Below are positions 12,133 to 23,850 of a stretch of DNA of 64,000 nucleotides, piece after piece (positions within the stretch are counted from its first letter, which is position 1; each line of letters starts with the position of its first letter). The notes under the pieces were generated by a model that saw only the letters and a list, made by a program, of their open reading frames with translations, did not search any database and was not told where the DNA came from. The DNA lies in contig JAAOMT010000470.1 in NCBI GenBank assembly GCA_016748015.1, positions 1 to 64,000 of the forward strand, in the 5' to 3' direction. The position numbers and the translations under genes were made by a program. The stretch is from Geosiphon pyriformis. Taxonomy: Eukaryota; Glomeromycota; Glomeromycetes; Archaeosporales; Geosiphonaceae.

Positions 12133-15100
12133 CTATACTGTAATAACTACAAAAATTGAGGAATCTATACCAGAAAAAAATAAACAGTGTTTACGAAGAC
12201 CAAAACAAACACTCAAAGCTTCAGACATCCCAAGCAATTTAACCACACCAGTAGAAAACTTCAAAGCTGAACCAGAAATTGAGATGGGAACTGAGCCATC
12301 CACAGGAATCAGCTCACATTTCTCTATGAAGGCATGATGTTTAACACAGACCAACCAAATGTCATCTCTAAAAGCGAGACAAAAAGAACATGCAAAATTG
12401 ATAATCCTAACACCAGCAACTTTGGGATCATAGAAGACAAAAACAGCCTCTGAGAACCATTCACTAAAAACAAAACCCTTAAACAGAGCTGATGATACCA
12501 AGAAATCCGGAGTGTAGATTAACAACAACTGTAACACACACGAAAAGAAAAGAGAAAGACCTGAAAGTTCTTTCCAAGATGACACACTGGAATTCAAAAT
12601 CTAGCAACAAGCTGCACTATCAACCATGCAAAAAAAAACATAATCCGAAATCTCTACCTTCTTACAATACAGACACAGAACACTGGAATAACATTTATTG
12701 TAAAGATGCTTCTGAACTGCTATGAGAAGCTAATGATGCAAAGCCTTCATAAAATAGGTACAAAAATCAGCAGTGTACCTACTAGTAAAGCCCGTGGCCA
12801 TGTGCGAGTCAGAGTGCCACACCCGGAAAGATCTGAGCCAATCAACATCTGAAAGCAAACCATCCACCAGAAAGCTAGAACCAGAACCAATCTTCTAATG
12901 CTCATGACAGACAGCTCAAAAAACATTCCAAACAAAGTGCCTAAAATTACCTGAAACTATACTACCATCTGCCACCAAAAAATGTTCACTCACATGAGAA
13001 GGAAGGAACCAATCAGAGAGAGAAGCAGCATCAGCAAGACTGTCAGCATGTTCATTCCCCAAAATTCCAGAGTGGCTCTTCACCTTGTGCCAGCTGACTT
13101 TCAAATTCTTGCTGCAAATAACATTCCTAATGTGTTGATACTTAACCTAACACTGATTGTGAAAGTTAGGACACATCAGACCCAATTCTGATTTGCAAGC
13201 ATCTAAAGCAGCTTGACTATCCAAAAACAAGTGAACAGAGTACAACCTCAGCATACACTCCAGAGCTAAAGCAATAGCCTGCAATTCCACCAAAGTAGAT
13301 GAAATCAAATCATGAACACTGACACCCAAACCCAAATTAATGTCCTCAAAAAAGGCTGCAGCATCATTTCGACAATTCAGCATGCCCAAATTTTTCAGAG
13401 AACCATCTGTATAAACAGACAAACTACTAGAACCAACTTGAAAGAGATAATCTCTAACAGACACAAAATCGCTAGACTCACAAATGTTCATAGGGCTAAC
13501 ACCGATTAAAGCCAAAGAAGGAGGGGATGGACCACCAAGAAATGCAACAGAAAGCTTGAACCACTCAGGAACTGGGCCACAAGAGTCCAGTCTCTTCAAC
13601 TGCTTAAAGATGTATCAATTAAAGACATCTCCATAACAATCACAAAGCTGATCCACAAAGGCAATATCATAACATCAGAGAAAAGACAAAAATTTGAAAA
13701 ACAAAGATTTGCCTAGAACAGTAGACATAAGCACCCTATTATGAAGCCAAAAAAAGCTGGCCAAAGAGCCACCCAAGAATAAATTGCAGTCAAGAAGAAT
13801 GCGAACCACACCTGACAAAAAATTATTGGAAGTACTAACACAGACATAAGTCAGAGAATTCAATAGATGGATGGGGCGCCAACACAAAACTTGCAAGTCG
13901 TGAGACTTGTGACTGAACAACTGACCCAGAACCCCATGGGAGTTCACAAAACTAATAAGTGAAGCAATCTTGCATTCAGACTGACACTGAGAAAAGGATT
14001 TTAAACCATAAAAGAAGAGGTGGTGAATTGTATTACTAGGAAAATTGAGAGGGAAATCAGATTTAAGCTTTAAACCCCTGTGAATCAGAGTATCTCATTT
14101 GTTGCACACACTAACAGGAACAAAACTGAACTGTGTTCTATAGCTGATTATGGGATAGAGAACTGCTGACACCAGGTACAAAAACTGCTTATCTGAAACC
14201 ACTTTTTTCAGAACCAAATTGCTGAAGAAATGAATGTCCAAATGTGCTTTGGCCAAACTAGGCCTAGAAAGACCATTAGTTAAAAGAAAAATACCAAGAT
14301 ACTGATGAGATTTGCCTTTTTTGGCTATGGAAATAGGTGAATCATTGATGAAAAGAGACAGATTGCTGATTCTGCTATTAATAGAAATGGCCACAGTTTT
14401 GTCATTATTAATTGAAATGTCATTGATTTGAAAAAATTTACTAGTAACATTAAGAATATGTTAAGTAGCAGCCTGACTGCTGCCAACCCAAATTGTGTCG
14501 TCAACAAAGGCCCCAGCAGCAAAAAAGGAAGAAAGCTCAGCTTGAGATTTAATACAACTACTTTTGAAGACAAAATGAGAATTGAGTCTATAACCACACA
14601 CACTTTTCTAATGCTTGACTTCACACAAAAGCGGGTCATAAAAAATGCACCAAAGAAGAGACAAAAAAACTTTCTTTTGGTCCAATTCATCATATATGCA
14701 ATAACCATTAGATAAACTGAAATTTGTCATAACCTAATTGGTCCGATTTTTATGAATATTACCAAAAAACCGAATAAACTTGCCACACATTTTGATTCTG
14801 ACCAAACACTTCTCAAGATGCTCCCATCCAACAGAATTGTATGCCTTCTGCATGTCTTACAACACCAGCCAGAGCTCCCAATCTTTTTCCAAAGTATCCT
14901 CAACAACTGAACCAATAGCAAAAATAGGAGTTTGGGTTGTTGTACCCTTTAAGACTGAAAAATTATCCCCATAAAAAATGTCATGAGTACTGTACACCAG
15001 CAATATTCTGTCAAAGAAAATCTTGGAGAGGATTTTGCAAGCTGTTTTGATCAAAGCTATAGGTCAGGTGTTCATGAGAACTCTCTCCCACTCATATGGT

Positions 15101-16812
15101 TTAAGGATTATCAAAACCCAGGCTTTTCTCTAAGGACCAGGCACAGATTTACAAGATAGGCAAGAATTTAGAAACATTAACAACATATCCAAAATAGACC
15201 TATCACAATGTTTTCACAACTCATTTGAAATACCCAAGAGACTGGCAGCCTTGCCATCAGATAGATCAGAAACCACACCAAACAATTCCAAAAACTCAAT
15301 TGGTTGCATCACACCCCAAAAAGCCTTGTCAAAAACGTAGCTTAAAAGTCTATACTGATGGTACCACTCTTCCGGGATATCAGAAACCACCTTACGCTTC
15401 CTAGTCCAGCCTTCCATGATTTCATCCACCTTTGATTTCACAGAACCAGGTTCCAAAATTAGCTTATTATTCACAACCAAGTGATCCAAAATGACCTTGT
15501 GGAAAGGATACTCCAAAACACTTCAAATAGTGTGACCTTTGTTTAGCTCAAAACTTTCCATCCTCTTGTTGATTGCCAATTTGATTTAAGATTCTTCTCC
15601 ATGCTTCGATTCTGCCAGTTTAAGTAAGCAATAAATTTTTTTGATCTTGGAGAGAGCTAACTGAACGGCATCAAAAGAAGAGCCAGAGAGAAAGAGAGAT
15701 CTGACCACGGAAGCATTATTATTATCAAGAGAACCCCAGACATCCAACAATAAAATGAACTCATTATGACAAGTCGACTGAGAAGTCTTAACCAACCTCG
15801 ATACTAAAAGTTCTAATTTATGAAATTTGGATGATTCCTTAGTAAAGACACCATTATAGTCCTTAAACCATTTCTTTTTGAACACCTTATTGGCCAAAAG
15901 AATTATAATTTTGTGAACAACATTTCATATTGCATCCAAATCTGAGAATTCCGCAATGGCAGCAAACTCATCTGAGAACATTGCGGCATTAGCTGACATG
16001 GCACCCTTAAAATTGATCCATTTACTCTTATCAGCACCCTTGAAGTCGAACTTTCATCAGTCTTTATTCACTTGCTTGCAAAGAGAGTTTAACTATGTAT
16101 CCAAAAGTCCACTCAAACCCACAGACACAGAAACAGATCAGTGATCTGTGTTAAAATACTCACTGACTTCCAAAACATCATGATTCACTATTGCATTAAC
16201 CAAGTTTGGGAATACAAACATATAATTAATTGTCTTTCTGATACTCTTGGAATTTGCCCAAGTAGGCTTCTTAACAGCCGGACTACCAACCAAGGAATTA
16301 ACTAGTCTCAAATCAAGACATTTTTTGAAACTCACATACTTGTGGGAGTCATTTTCATTAAAATCACTACCAAAAATGATGAAGAAAGATTCGTTGACTG
16401 TCTTCACAATAAAAGAGTTGATATTACCAGCCTGAGAGAACTGAACCACTGAAGAGATGCCAGCATAAAGTCTCAAAATTGACACTGAAAGTTTGTTCTT
16501 GAAAAGCAACTTGATAGACAGAAGCTGACCAGACACCTCAGAAATTTTACTCACATGCTGAGCCAGAGAAACATCCATGATTATGGCAACTCTAGCACCA
16601 AGAAAACCTGTATCCAAACCAGAAGTAAAAACCTGAACACCATTAAACCTATCTTTAATCCATGGCCTGCAGCCAGATCTTAATTTTGTTTCTGTAACTA
16701 TTGAGACCAAATTTTCCATTTCCCTATGCCAACAAACAACGTTTTCTTGCTTAGCAGGAACATTGATACCCCGAACATTACATATAGCAAATTTCCAAAC
16801 CAGATCTGTCAT
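12133..16812 (-). pseudogene. LINE-A ORF2: endonuclease-RT-RNase H polyprotein, broken
   Basis: Domain order on the minus strand: AP endonuclease (16138-16812, open for 224 codons) with TETKL, GSDFNEN and a terminal TDH; then linker and thumb segments (15586-15897, 15214-15516); reverse transcriptase with motif A QKAYNSVGW near 14830-14860 and motif C FVDD (the two Asp codons at 14497-14502); RNase H with YTDGS (Asp at 13405-13407), VELQA (Glu at 13285-13287), LFLDSQA (Asp at 13219-13221) and NEHAD (Asp at 13042-13044); then a C-terminal Cys-rich segment CLYC and a tail ending at 12133. Family role: nicking of target DNA and target-primed reverse transcription. Stops lie mostly at former Trp, Gln or Arg codons. 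The start ATG overlaps the ORF1 stop. Confidence 0.85.
16138..16812 (-). CDS. LINE-A AP-like endonuclease domain (open segment of ORF2)
   Basis: The longest intact coding piece of any LINE here: 224 codons from ATG to a stop that replaces an Arg codon directly after the catalytic TDH. In order it shows an N-terminal CNVRGIN segment, the metal-binding Glu in TETKL (about residue 41), the GSDFNEN Asp-Asn pair near residue 149-155 and the final His of TDH at residue 224. These match the apurinic/apyrimidinic endonuclease fold (exonuclease-endonuclease-phosphatase family) used by LINEs to cut the target. By itself it is a fragment of ORF2, not a host gene. Confidence 0.75.
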   Translation of the reverse strand: MTDLVWKFAICNVRGINVPAKQENVVCWHREMENLVSIVTETKLRSGCRPWIKDRFNGVQVFTSGLDTGFLGARVAIIMDVSLAQHVSKISEVSGQLLSIKLLFKNKLSVSILRLYAGISSVVQFSQAGNINSFIVKTVNESFFIIFGSDFNENDSHKYVSFKKCLDLRLVNSLVGSPAVKKPTWANSKSIRKTINYMFVFPNLVNAIVNHDVLEVSEYFNTDH

Positions 16813-18690
16813 TGAGAAAGATGAAGAGCAGAAATCGAACTAACATTGTCTATTCTAGCTGAAAGGCTCATAACCATAACTGAAAGAATTCTCAACGTTT
16901 CTTCCATTCTCGAGACAACTAAAGAGTCAAAACCTGCCACTTCTGCAACAGTCTCACCACCAGTGGCCACACCTAAACCTTCACTCATCACTATATCTGT
17001 CCCTTGATTCTGTGATGAAAGGGTCACCAACAGCTGACATCCAGGACTAAGCTGGGAAACCATTGGCCCAGGTGCATCCAACCTCTTAGCCAGCTTATCC
17101 ATGCACTTTGCGAGACTGATAAGACTGTGCTCAAGAGCAGTAAACCTATCATTTAACACTGAAGATACTTGCAGGGTAGGCTTCATTTTCGAAGAGAAGC
17201 CATTGTTCAACAGAACATTCCAAACAAAAAGAGAAGAGAAAGAGAACCCAACAACAATCTTGGCCCATGAGACACCACCAAAAGAAACAGGACAAGCAAC
17301 AGGCACCAAATGCTTGGCATAAATGGCCGCCAGCCTACTTTTATCTGCATCTAAAAGAATCTGACGTGGTAAGCCACCAGAGAATGGTTTCTTACTTGTT
17401 ACACAGTCCAGAGAAGTATGACCCAATTTCTCACACTTTGCATATTTAGCAGAACCAAGATAGGATCAATAAAGATGAACACTTTTTAACATGGGTGTGG
17501 TTCCCATGACAGCATCCAATAATTCCACTGACTCAAAACAAACAATGGCACATCTGGCCCAGGCATATGTAATTGGATAGTAATCAATCACACATGTTTT
17601 CCCACCCACAGAACCAATAAAGTCCCAGATGTCATGAACATTTGTTCTTACTGGAAGAGTATAAAGTAGCACTCTATAATGATCCTTCATATCTCATGTT
17701 ATTTTGTCCAAATCTGATCTGACAACACGCACTGCATCTTTTTCAATTAGAATGGACCACCTAGCTGCTAAAAAATCTGCCTGATTTTGCTCCTCAAATT
17801 TAACAATTGCTTTCTACTACAGCCCCACCAACTGCATTTTGATTGACTTAATAGTACCAAATTCAGCTAGCGCAGTGCACACAGCTTCAGCTGATGTTCC
17901 AACCAGAATTTCCTTCAACACCACAGTCTGATCTGAGCAACCAGTTGATTTCTTAAGATCAGTGTTCACCAAGATTTTTGCATCAGCAGCTAATTTGGTA
18001 GCTTTCATTAAGCTAGATTTGGAAGTAAACATTGCCCAGATGATCCCAGAAAATTTTGAGGAGGTAGAGGCCCCCCCAAAACTATTGATTTTCGAAAATA
18101 ATTTCCTGACCACAGCCAGCTTATTCTAAGCAGATTTTCCAGAAACATTGACCAGATCAATATTCAAAGTGAAAAACTTTCTAACAGACACATCAACTAA
18201 TTTCTTAAAAGGGGAGGAAGCACTACAGGTTCATCCAGGAGAATGTCATCATTATCATTGTTGCCCAGAAAGTTGATTTTGCCCAAAAACTTGCCCAGAG
18301 CCTGCTTGGTAATCAATCTCGGACTCTTTGGCATTTGGTTACTGTCTTTTTCTTCAAGAACATTTCCCTTTCCATAATCTACACTAGTTTTCTCAATCAA
18401 GAACTCCTCCTTCATATTTACACTGTCAGATTCAGTAGTATCACCAGCTTCAGACCTTCAAGAACTACTAACTGGTTTACTAGATAAAACCATATCATGA
18501 ACAATATCATCTTTCAAAACACCCTTTTTTCTTTTTTTTCTAGAGGCAACATCTTTGCTAACAGTATCCACACTAAAACCCTTGATAGATTTCTTCATTG
18601 CAGCCACATTGGGACCAACAATGGTTTTGTAGTTGAGCAGAAATGATTTTGATTTATCGTACTGAATTGTAAAAAACTTCTTTCAAAAAA
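16809..18690 (-). pseudogene. LINE-A ORF1: RRM and CCHC gag-like protein, broken
   Basis: Coding segments at 18197-18415, 17817-18113, 17466-17690 and 16809-17426 belong to one protein. The N-terminal part is acidic and Lys-rich. Next come an RRM-like segment around EFGTIKSIKMQLVGL, a second around GGKTCVIDYYPITY, a zinc knuckle CAKCEKLGHTSLDC (C-x2-C-x4-H-x4-C, 17400-17460 region) and a C-terminal Leu-rich tail. Trp and Gln codons after MQLVGL have become TAG TAG. A frame change lies at a pyrimidine tract near 18205-18220, at the same place as in LINE-B. The ORF1 stop TGA overlaps the ORF2 ATG as ATGA at 16809-16812. Confidence 0.8.
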
Positions 18691-18744
18691 CTTTTAACTC
18701 TTTTTAGGAATTTGGAACAAAGGAGAGAAAAAAGTTTTTTAGTA

Positions 18745-18757
18745 TTTTTTTATTATT
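18745..18757. repeat. Candidate target-site duplication, LINE-A 5' side
   Basis: Exact copy of the 13 bases at 12000-12012 (TTTTTTTATTATT), directly outside the 5' end of LINE-A. Low complexity limits its weight. Confidence 0.45.
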
Positions 18758-19389
18758 CTAAATATTATATGTTTTTAAAAATATGATTAAAGAAATAAAA
18801 TACTATAAAATATTAAATATATTCAAATTATTATAATTATAACATCTTTTTTTTCAAAATATTATACAATAAATTTTAATTTTTATCTTAAAAACAGATT
18901 ATAAAAAGTATTTTTTACACAAAAACTATTAAATAATAATATAATATTTTGCTTTAATGTTTTTTAATAACAATAAATCTTTTATATAAATATTAAATTC
19001 GAAATATGCTTATTATTAAAAAAATTTTCTTTATAAATTAGTTTTATTTTATTTGGTATTTAGTAAATACAAATTATATTTTTACAATAATTAATTCTAA
19101 AGTTAATATTTTAATAATTATCTTGAGTTTAGATTTATTGCTTAAAGAAATAAATTAAACATATTAACTTTTAATATTTTATTAATAAGAAATAATATGT
19201 ACTTAATTAATTCAAATTTTAATTATATCTTTTGTAATTAAAAATATTTTTTTTATTTTTTTTGTTATTGTTTTGTTAATATGTTAATAATAAAACTTTT
19301 AATAAGTTAATGAATTTTTTTAAAATATTTTTTATACTTTAAAAACTATTTATATTGTTGAACTTATAATATAAATTAATTTTATACCA
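18758..19389. other. AT-rich stretch, no recognisable gene
   Basis: Short homopolymer-rich AT sequence with no frame or motif that I can support. Confidence 0.5.
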
Positions 19390-20160
19390 ATTATTTTTGT
19401 AATTATTTTGTATTAAAAGTTAATTTTTTTGTAAAAAAATTTTTATTACAGGTTTTTTTAATAAATTATGTAATTATTTTGCTATAAAAGTCAATTTTTC
19501 TACAGTATTTTTTAATTATAAGATCTTAATAATTTATAATAAATTAAAAAAAAATAAAAAACATAATTTTAATAAAGATAATTTGTTGCATAAATTCTGT
19601 TTAAACTTAAGTAAAAAACTAAATAAACTATTAAAATTAGTAGCTAGTTAATTTTAAAATATTAATTTCGAATATTATAAAATTTTAAAGAATTTTTGGG
19701 TTTTTTAAAAGAATATTTTTATTTTTTTTGTTTAATTTGTAATTTGTTATTTAATTCTAAAATTATTAAATATTAAGATACATTTTTTTGAAAAAAAAAG
19801 CTCTTCTTTTATATATTTTTGAATAGTATTTATTTAAGTTTTAGTATTTTTTTTTTTGCAACTATTTTTCTGAATTTTTTAAAACTAGTTATAAATTTTA
19901 ATAAACTTTTTATATTTTAGTAAATTATTGTAAAATTCAAGAATTTTTGCATATCATGACCAATTTTTACTGTTATAAAATTTGAGTTTAATTATATTTA
20001 TGTATTTATATAATTTGAATTATTAATTGAAATATAAATAATTGATAATTTTATAAAATAATAATAAAATATAATTTAATCAATATATAATAGTAAATAA
20101 TAAAAATTTTAAAATTAATTTTATGCTAATTTTTATTTACTTTTTAGTTGTAATAATATG
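19390..20160 (+). repeat. Dispersed AT-rich repeat, copy 1 (LTR-like)
   Basis: Contains twin units of the type TTATTTTG, then TATAAAAGTCAATTTTT, then a stretch ending in ATTATAAG, followed further on by a segment with AAAGTTTTTCTTTTATA-like and TAGTAAATTATTGTAAA-like words. The same order recurs at 38041-38830 (reverse), 50150-50800 and 60660-61400. At the last two, gag-like sequence follows downstream, so these may be long terminal repeats of the Ty3-type element. Confidence 0.45.
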
Positions 20161-21013
20161 TTGTAAATAGATTAATTTAGCAATTTTCTATAATTAATAT
20201 TTTTATTTAAATATAAAAAACTTAAAATATCTTATATAATTTAATAAAATCTTTTTTAAACAACTTATTTTTAAAAAATACAAAATTTTTTTATATTTAA
20301 TAAAATTATTATAATTATTTTTATATAAATAATTTATATTTTAATTTTATTATGTTTAAATTTTTTATAATTTTTTATTTTTATATATTAATTAAAAATT
20401 AACTTAATTATAATAAATAATAAATATATATTTTATTTATAATATATATTTAATTCAGACTTAAAACTTTGTTATTTTCAAAATTAATTTTATTAAACAA
20501 TTTTAAATAAAAATTTAAATTATATGTTTTAAAAATAATATTAATAAATATTAATACAATACACTAAATAAATAAAACTTAATACTTAAACATCTTAATT
20601 TTACAAATATACTTGTAAAAATAAAATATTATTTATCTTTTTCTAAACAAATTTTTAATTATATATAATATTAATGTAAATTTGTTTAAATAAACAGTCA
20701 CTAATTTCTATTATAAAACAATATGCATAATTTATATATAAACAAAAAAAAACTCTATTTTTGTTAAGCAAAAAGTCTAAAACTGGCATATTTTTTTAAA
20801 CATTTCATACTTCATCAATTCTAAATTTAGCCAGTCTTTTCACTTTTGCCAAAAAAATTCTCAATAATGTAATAAGACTACTTACTAATCAAAAATACAG
20901 AAAAGTTTTATTTGCTCCCATTTTATTTTTATTAATAATATTGTAGCGTCCTAAAGCTACATATACATACATTAACAAATAAAGATCAAGTCACCAAATA
21001 CGTTACTTATAGC
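20161..21013. other. AT-rich 3' flank of gene 1
   Basis: AT-rich up to about 20760, then a less biased 250 bases leading to the stop codon of gene 1. That stretch is probably its 3' untranslated region and polyadenylation zone (several AATAAA-like words occur on the minus strand). No other gene is visible. Confidence 0.45.
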
Positions 21014-23070
21014 TCAAATTGAAACAATCCATGGGTGTTGGAGCGCTGCATCTGCTCCCAGCATCTTTTTTTTTAATTTACTTATAAAGTCCTTTCCATC
21101 ATCAGAAGACACCGTATTAAGCCTTTCTAATAACTTGCCTAATTGATACATGTCCGAAAGAGTTGTGTAGAGATTATTCTCATCAAGCGTGCCCTCATCC
21201 CAGTTTGTCAATAAGCTGTCAAATTTTTCATTTATTTTACCTCCATGCTCGAAATCAATAAGAACATATTCGTAGCCTTGAGAATTATTCGAATCGTAAA
21301 TAATATTCGATGAACGAATGTCGCGATGGACGAAATCTTTTTCATGAAGTGTCTTCAGTCCAGTCAGCAAACTGCGCGTCATCACTCGTGTTGTTTCCTC
21401 GTTTTCCGGTGAGCGTTCAAGGCCACGTGTCGTCAGTTTGACTGTATATCTCCCTGAACCTTTCCGATCGGCTTTAAAGATTGGTGCTTTGAAGATCTGA
21501 ACGAGTCCATGATGACCTTTGGCAAGCTCGTACATCTCCTTTAATATATCAACACGGTCCCCGTTCTCCTGGTAGCCATAGAGTTCACTCTGCAAAACAA
21601 CTTTCTTGACATACTCTTCAAAGAAAGTAATTTTAGAATGTCCGAATTTCAGTGGCTTACCAAGAGGGATTACTTTAGTAGGGAAGGCATTCTTTGTGAT
21701 CATGGTTTTAAAGACACGAGCAATATTGATGATTATCTTGAAAACTGTTAATCGAGCATTGAGATCATCCAGGTAAAGTTGTGTGGACAGTGGAACCAAC
21801 GTTTTGCTGGGACCATCAATTGCATAAAAGCACATAATGTCCTTTGCTAAAGCATAACAAATTAAAAATTGAATATTACCGAAATATAATGGATCGAGCT
21901 TGCTAAACTTGGATATGAGCTCTTCTTTGGCAGTTTCAAGATTTTTTCGTTTAGCCTTCTCTTCATCTTTTATCACTAGTACGTCGTTAACATATCCAAG
22001 AAGATCAGGTCTAGTATTTTTTATTGTCGCTGGAGTACTTTTTGCAGTTGTTGTATGTTTCCTTAGAGAAGAAAGTGTAAAATTATTATTACATGGAAAC
22101 AAAAATTAAGAACAGCACACAAATTGAAAACTTACTTTTCACATTCGTCACGGGAAAATTCGATTCGAAAATCAGAGTTATCACAAAGTAATTGCAGAGG
22201 AAGTGTGGTTAATAAATCCACGGACGTAGCCATCGCTAGTTCGGTTTTAACATTGGTAGCCCGCGTGTGAGAGAGGGCAGTCTTAAACACTAATGCTAAT
22301 TCAGTCTCCCTATCTATTTCATCAAAATAGATAGAGTCACCAAGTTGTGCAAACTGGCAGTTGTCAAAATAAGATAATATTGTAAATTATGAATAGATTA
22401 AGAACAGCTAATATGAAAATCATGATCATACTTTTCCCAAGTCCGAGTAGTTAATCACGGGAAGCTTTCCCAGAAGAGGTGCATTAATGAGTTCCGGCAG
22501 CTGGCCAGCACGAGTTGGCAGAGTATCGAATGGCTTAATAAGGTTTGCACATATGAACTTAGTCTTGTCGGTCTCTATTGTTGAAATTGTTTAAAAACTG
22601 GGAGGTTATCAACATTAACGTATAAATTTGTGTTAAAAAGCACAATACCGATGCGTGGTCTTTTTGAAGGACGTTCGAGTTCTGCAAGTGAAACAACATT
22701 CAAGAACGTTGAAGTTGCGAGTGCAACACACATGAGTCAGTCATTACCCGAAGTCATAAACTCTGTCCCCAACGTTCAAGTTACAAGTCACGAAGTCGTT
22801 ACCTATCAACGTATCTTGTAATTTTTCTATCTGCAACTCCCATCTCTCTTTGCTCGCCTCCAGCTTTTTTTCTTGCTTTTCCAGATCTTCCTTTTCTTCT
22901 ATCCACTTCTTCCTTTGGTTTTCGTCCACATCCTCCTTCTCTCTCAGATTCTTCTTTAATTCACTTAACCTATCTCCCTTCTCACCCTCCATAAACTTCT
23001 CTAACTTCTCCACGCATCTCCCATACTGGGTCTTAACGTATTCTAATTCACGTTTAATATCTTCAGACAT
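21014..23070 (-). CDS. Gene 1: coiled-coil / PD-(D/E)XK nuclease-like / protein kinase (CRN-like)
   Basis: Five exons with GT-AG introns: 22803-23070, 22649-22681, 22432-22574, 22136-22353 and 21014-22061. All phases agree and give 569 residues. Residues 1-89 are a charged coiled coil; SKRPR near 95-99 could be a nuclear signal. Residues 101-220 are uncharacterised. RPDLLGYVNDVLVIKDEEK at 238-256 fits a PD-(D/E)XK site (Asp240, Glu254, Lys256). The C-terminal kinase has HRD at 466-468 with Asn473, DFE (not DFG) at 490-492 and an ALQHPWI ending. No signal peptide is evident. The layout resembles fungal Crinkler-type REase-kinase effectors/toxins; whether it is secreted, nuclear or active is unknown. 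Base composition is far richer in GC than its surroundings. The start is supported by the paralogue at 54980, which has the same first exon. Confidence 0.85.
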
Positions 23071-23815
23071 GGTGTTTTGTGTGTTTGTTATGGTTTGGGA
23101 AGATATGGCCTAATATATGTTTGGTTCGTGTCAATGACGTTTCAGATCTTTGATTTATCAGTATAAATTTACTATTTAGGTAACAAACCCGCCTTTGTTA
23201 AAATATATTTGTTTTTTTAATAATTATTGTATTATGCAATATTCATTAAATTATTTTTGTTTTGTTAAATTAAGATTATTATTGTTTTATATATTTTAAT
23301 ATTGAATAAAATTCGTTTCATAATTTTAAAATAAAAATAACTGTAAGTTTTAAAATTGGAAAATTAAATATTATTTTGCATATATATATGTAACTTTATA
23401 TTAATTTTAAACTTATGAATTATAAATAAAACAAATTTAATAATGTTATTTTTTATGTATTAATTAATTTAAAATATATAACAAAAATATTACTTACACA
23501 TTTTTTATATATAACTAATTTAAACTTATATTAAGTTATATAAATTAAAAAAACTATTTGTTTTTATTTAAATACTAATTTAATTTTTATTTTAAACATT
23601 ATATATTTAAGTTTTAATACTTTATTATTACTTTTATATTAATACTTTATATTTTTACAAAATTATTAATTAATTATTTTTATTTTTATTAAATAAATTT
23701 ATTATTTTTTATTATTTAAAAAACATATATTATAGTTTTTATAAATTTTTAAACAATAAAACAATAATATTAATAAAATTTTTTAATTTTAAATAAAATT
23801 ATATATTAATTAAAA
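22803..23815 (-). repeat. Inverted-duplication arm 1 (exon 1 plus upstream region of gene 1)
   Basis: Reverse complement of the block at about 54170-55295. Similarity covers exon 1, the promoter and roughly 0.7 kb of AT-rich upstream DNA; for example, the order of TATATATATGTAACTTTATATTAA-like and ACACATTTTTTATATATAACTA-like words is the same. It fades beyond the point where LINE-B starts, so LINE-B may have inserted into or next to this arm. Confidence 0.75.
23071..23215 (-). promoter_or_regulatory. Proximal promoter/leader of gene 1, conserved with gene 2
   Basis: The 92 bases next to the ATG (23071-23162) match 54888-54979 with only two differences, and similarity continues to about 23215. 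The block contains TGACGT at 23135-23140 (ACGTCA when read toward the gene), a core like those bound by bZIP factors, and an ATATATTA stretch about 45 bases before the ATG. Conservation far above the AT-rich upstream region suggests promoter and leader function. Confidence 0.6.
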
Positions 23816-23850
23816 AGATAAAAACTTCTTTCTCTCTTTCATCCAAAATT

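Larger units (their letters stand above)
12013..18744 (-). mobile_element. LINE-A: Tad/I-like non-LTR retrotransposon, best preserved copy
   Basis: A 6.7 kb element read on the minus strand. It has a 5' leader starting near 18740, ORF1 (RRM-like segments, CCHC knuckle), ORF2 (AP endonuclease, reverse transcriptase, RNase H, C-terminal CCHC) and a 3' tail ending in TTAAGCAT next to an A-rich repeat. The combination of APE, RT and RNase H resembles the fungal Tad1 and wider I groups. It is the least AT-rich copy and the only one that keeps all catalytic residues I could check, but it carries scattered stops, so it is not autonomous as written. A 13-base direct repeat flanks it. Confidence 0.9.

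Noticed and set aside
21900-22109. Small + strand frames over gene 1 (21900-22109, 22630-22821)
   Set aside because: Both lie opposite well-supported exons and introns of gene 1 and show no independent signal.
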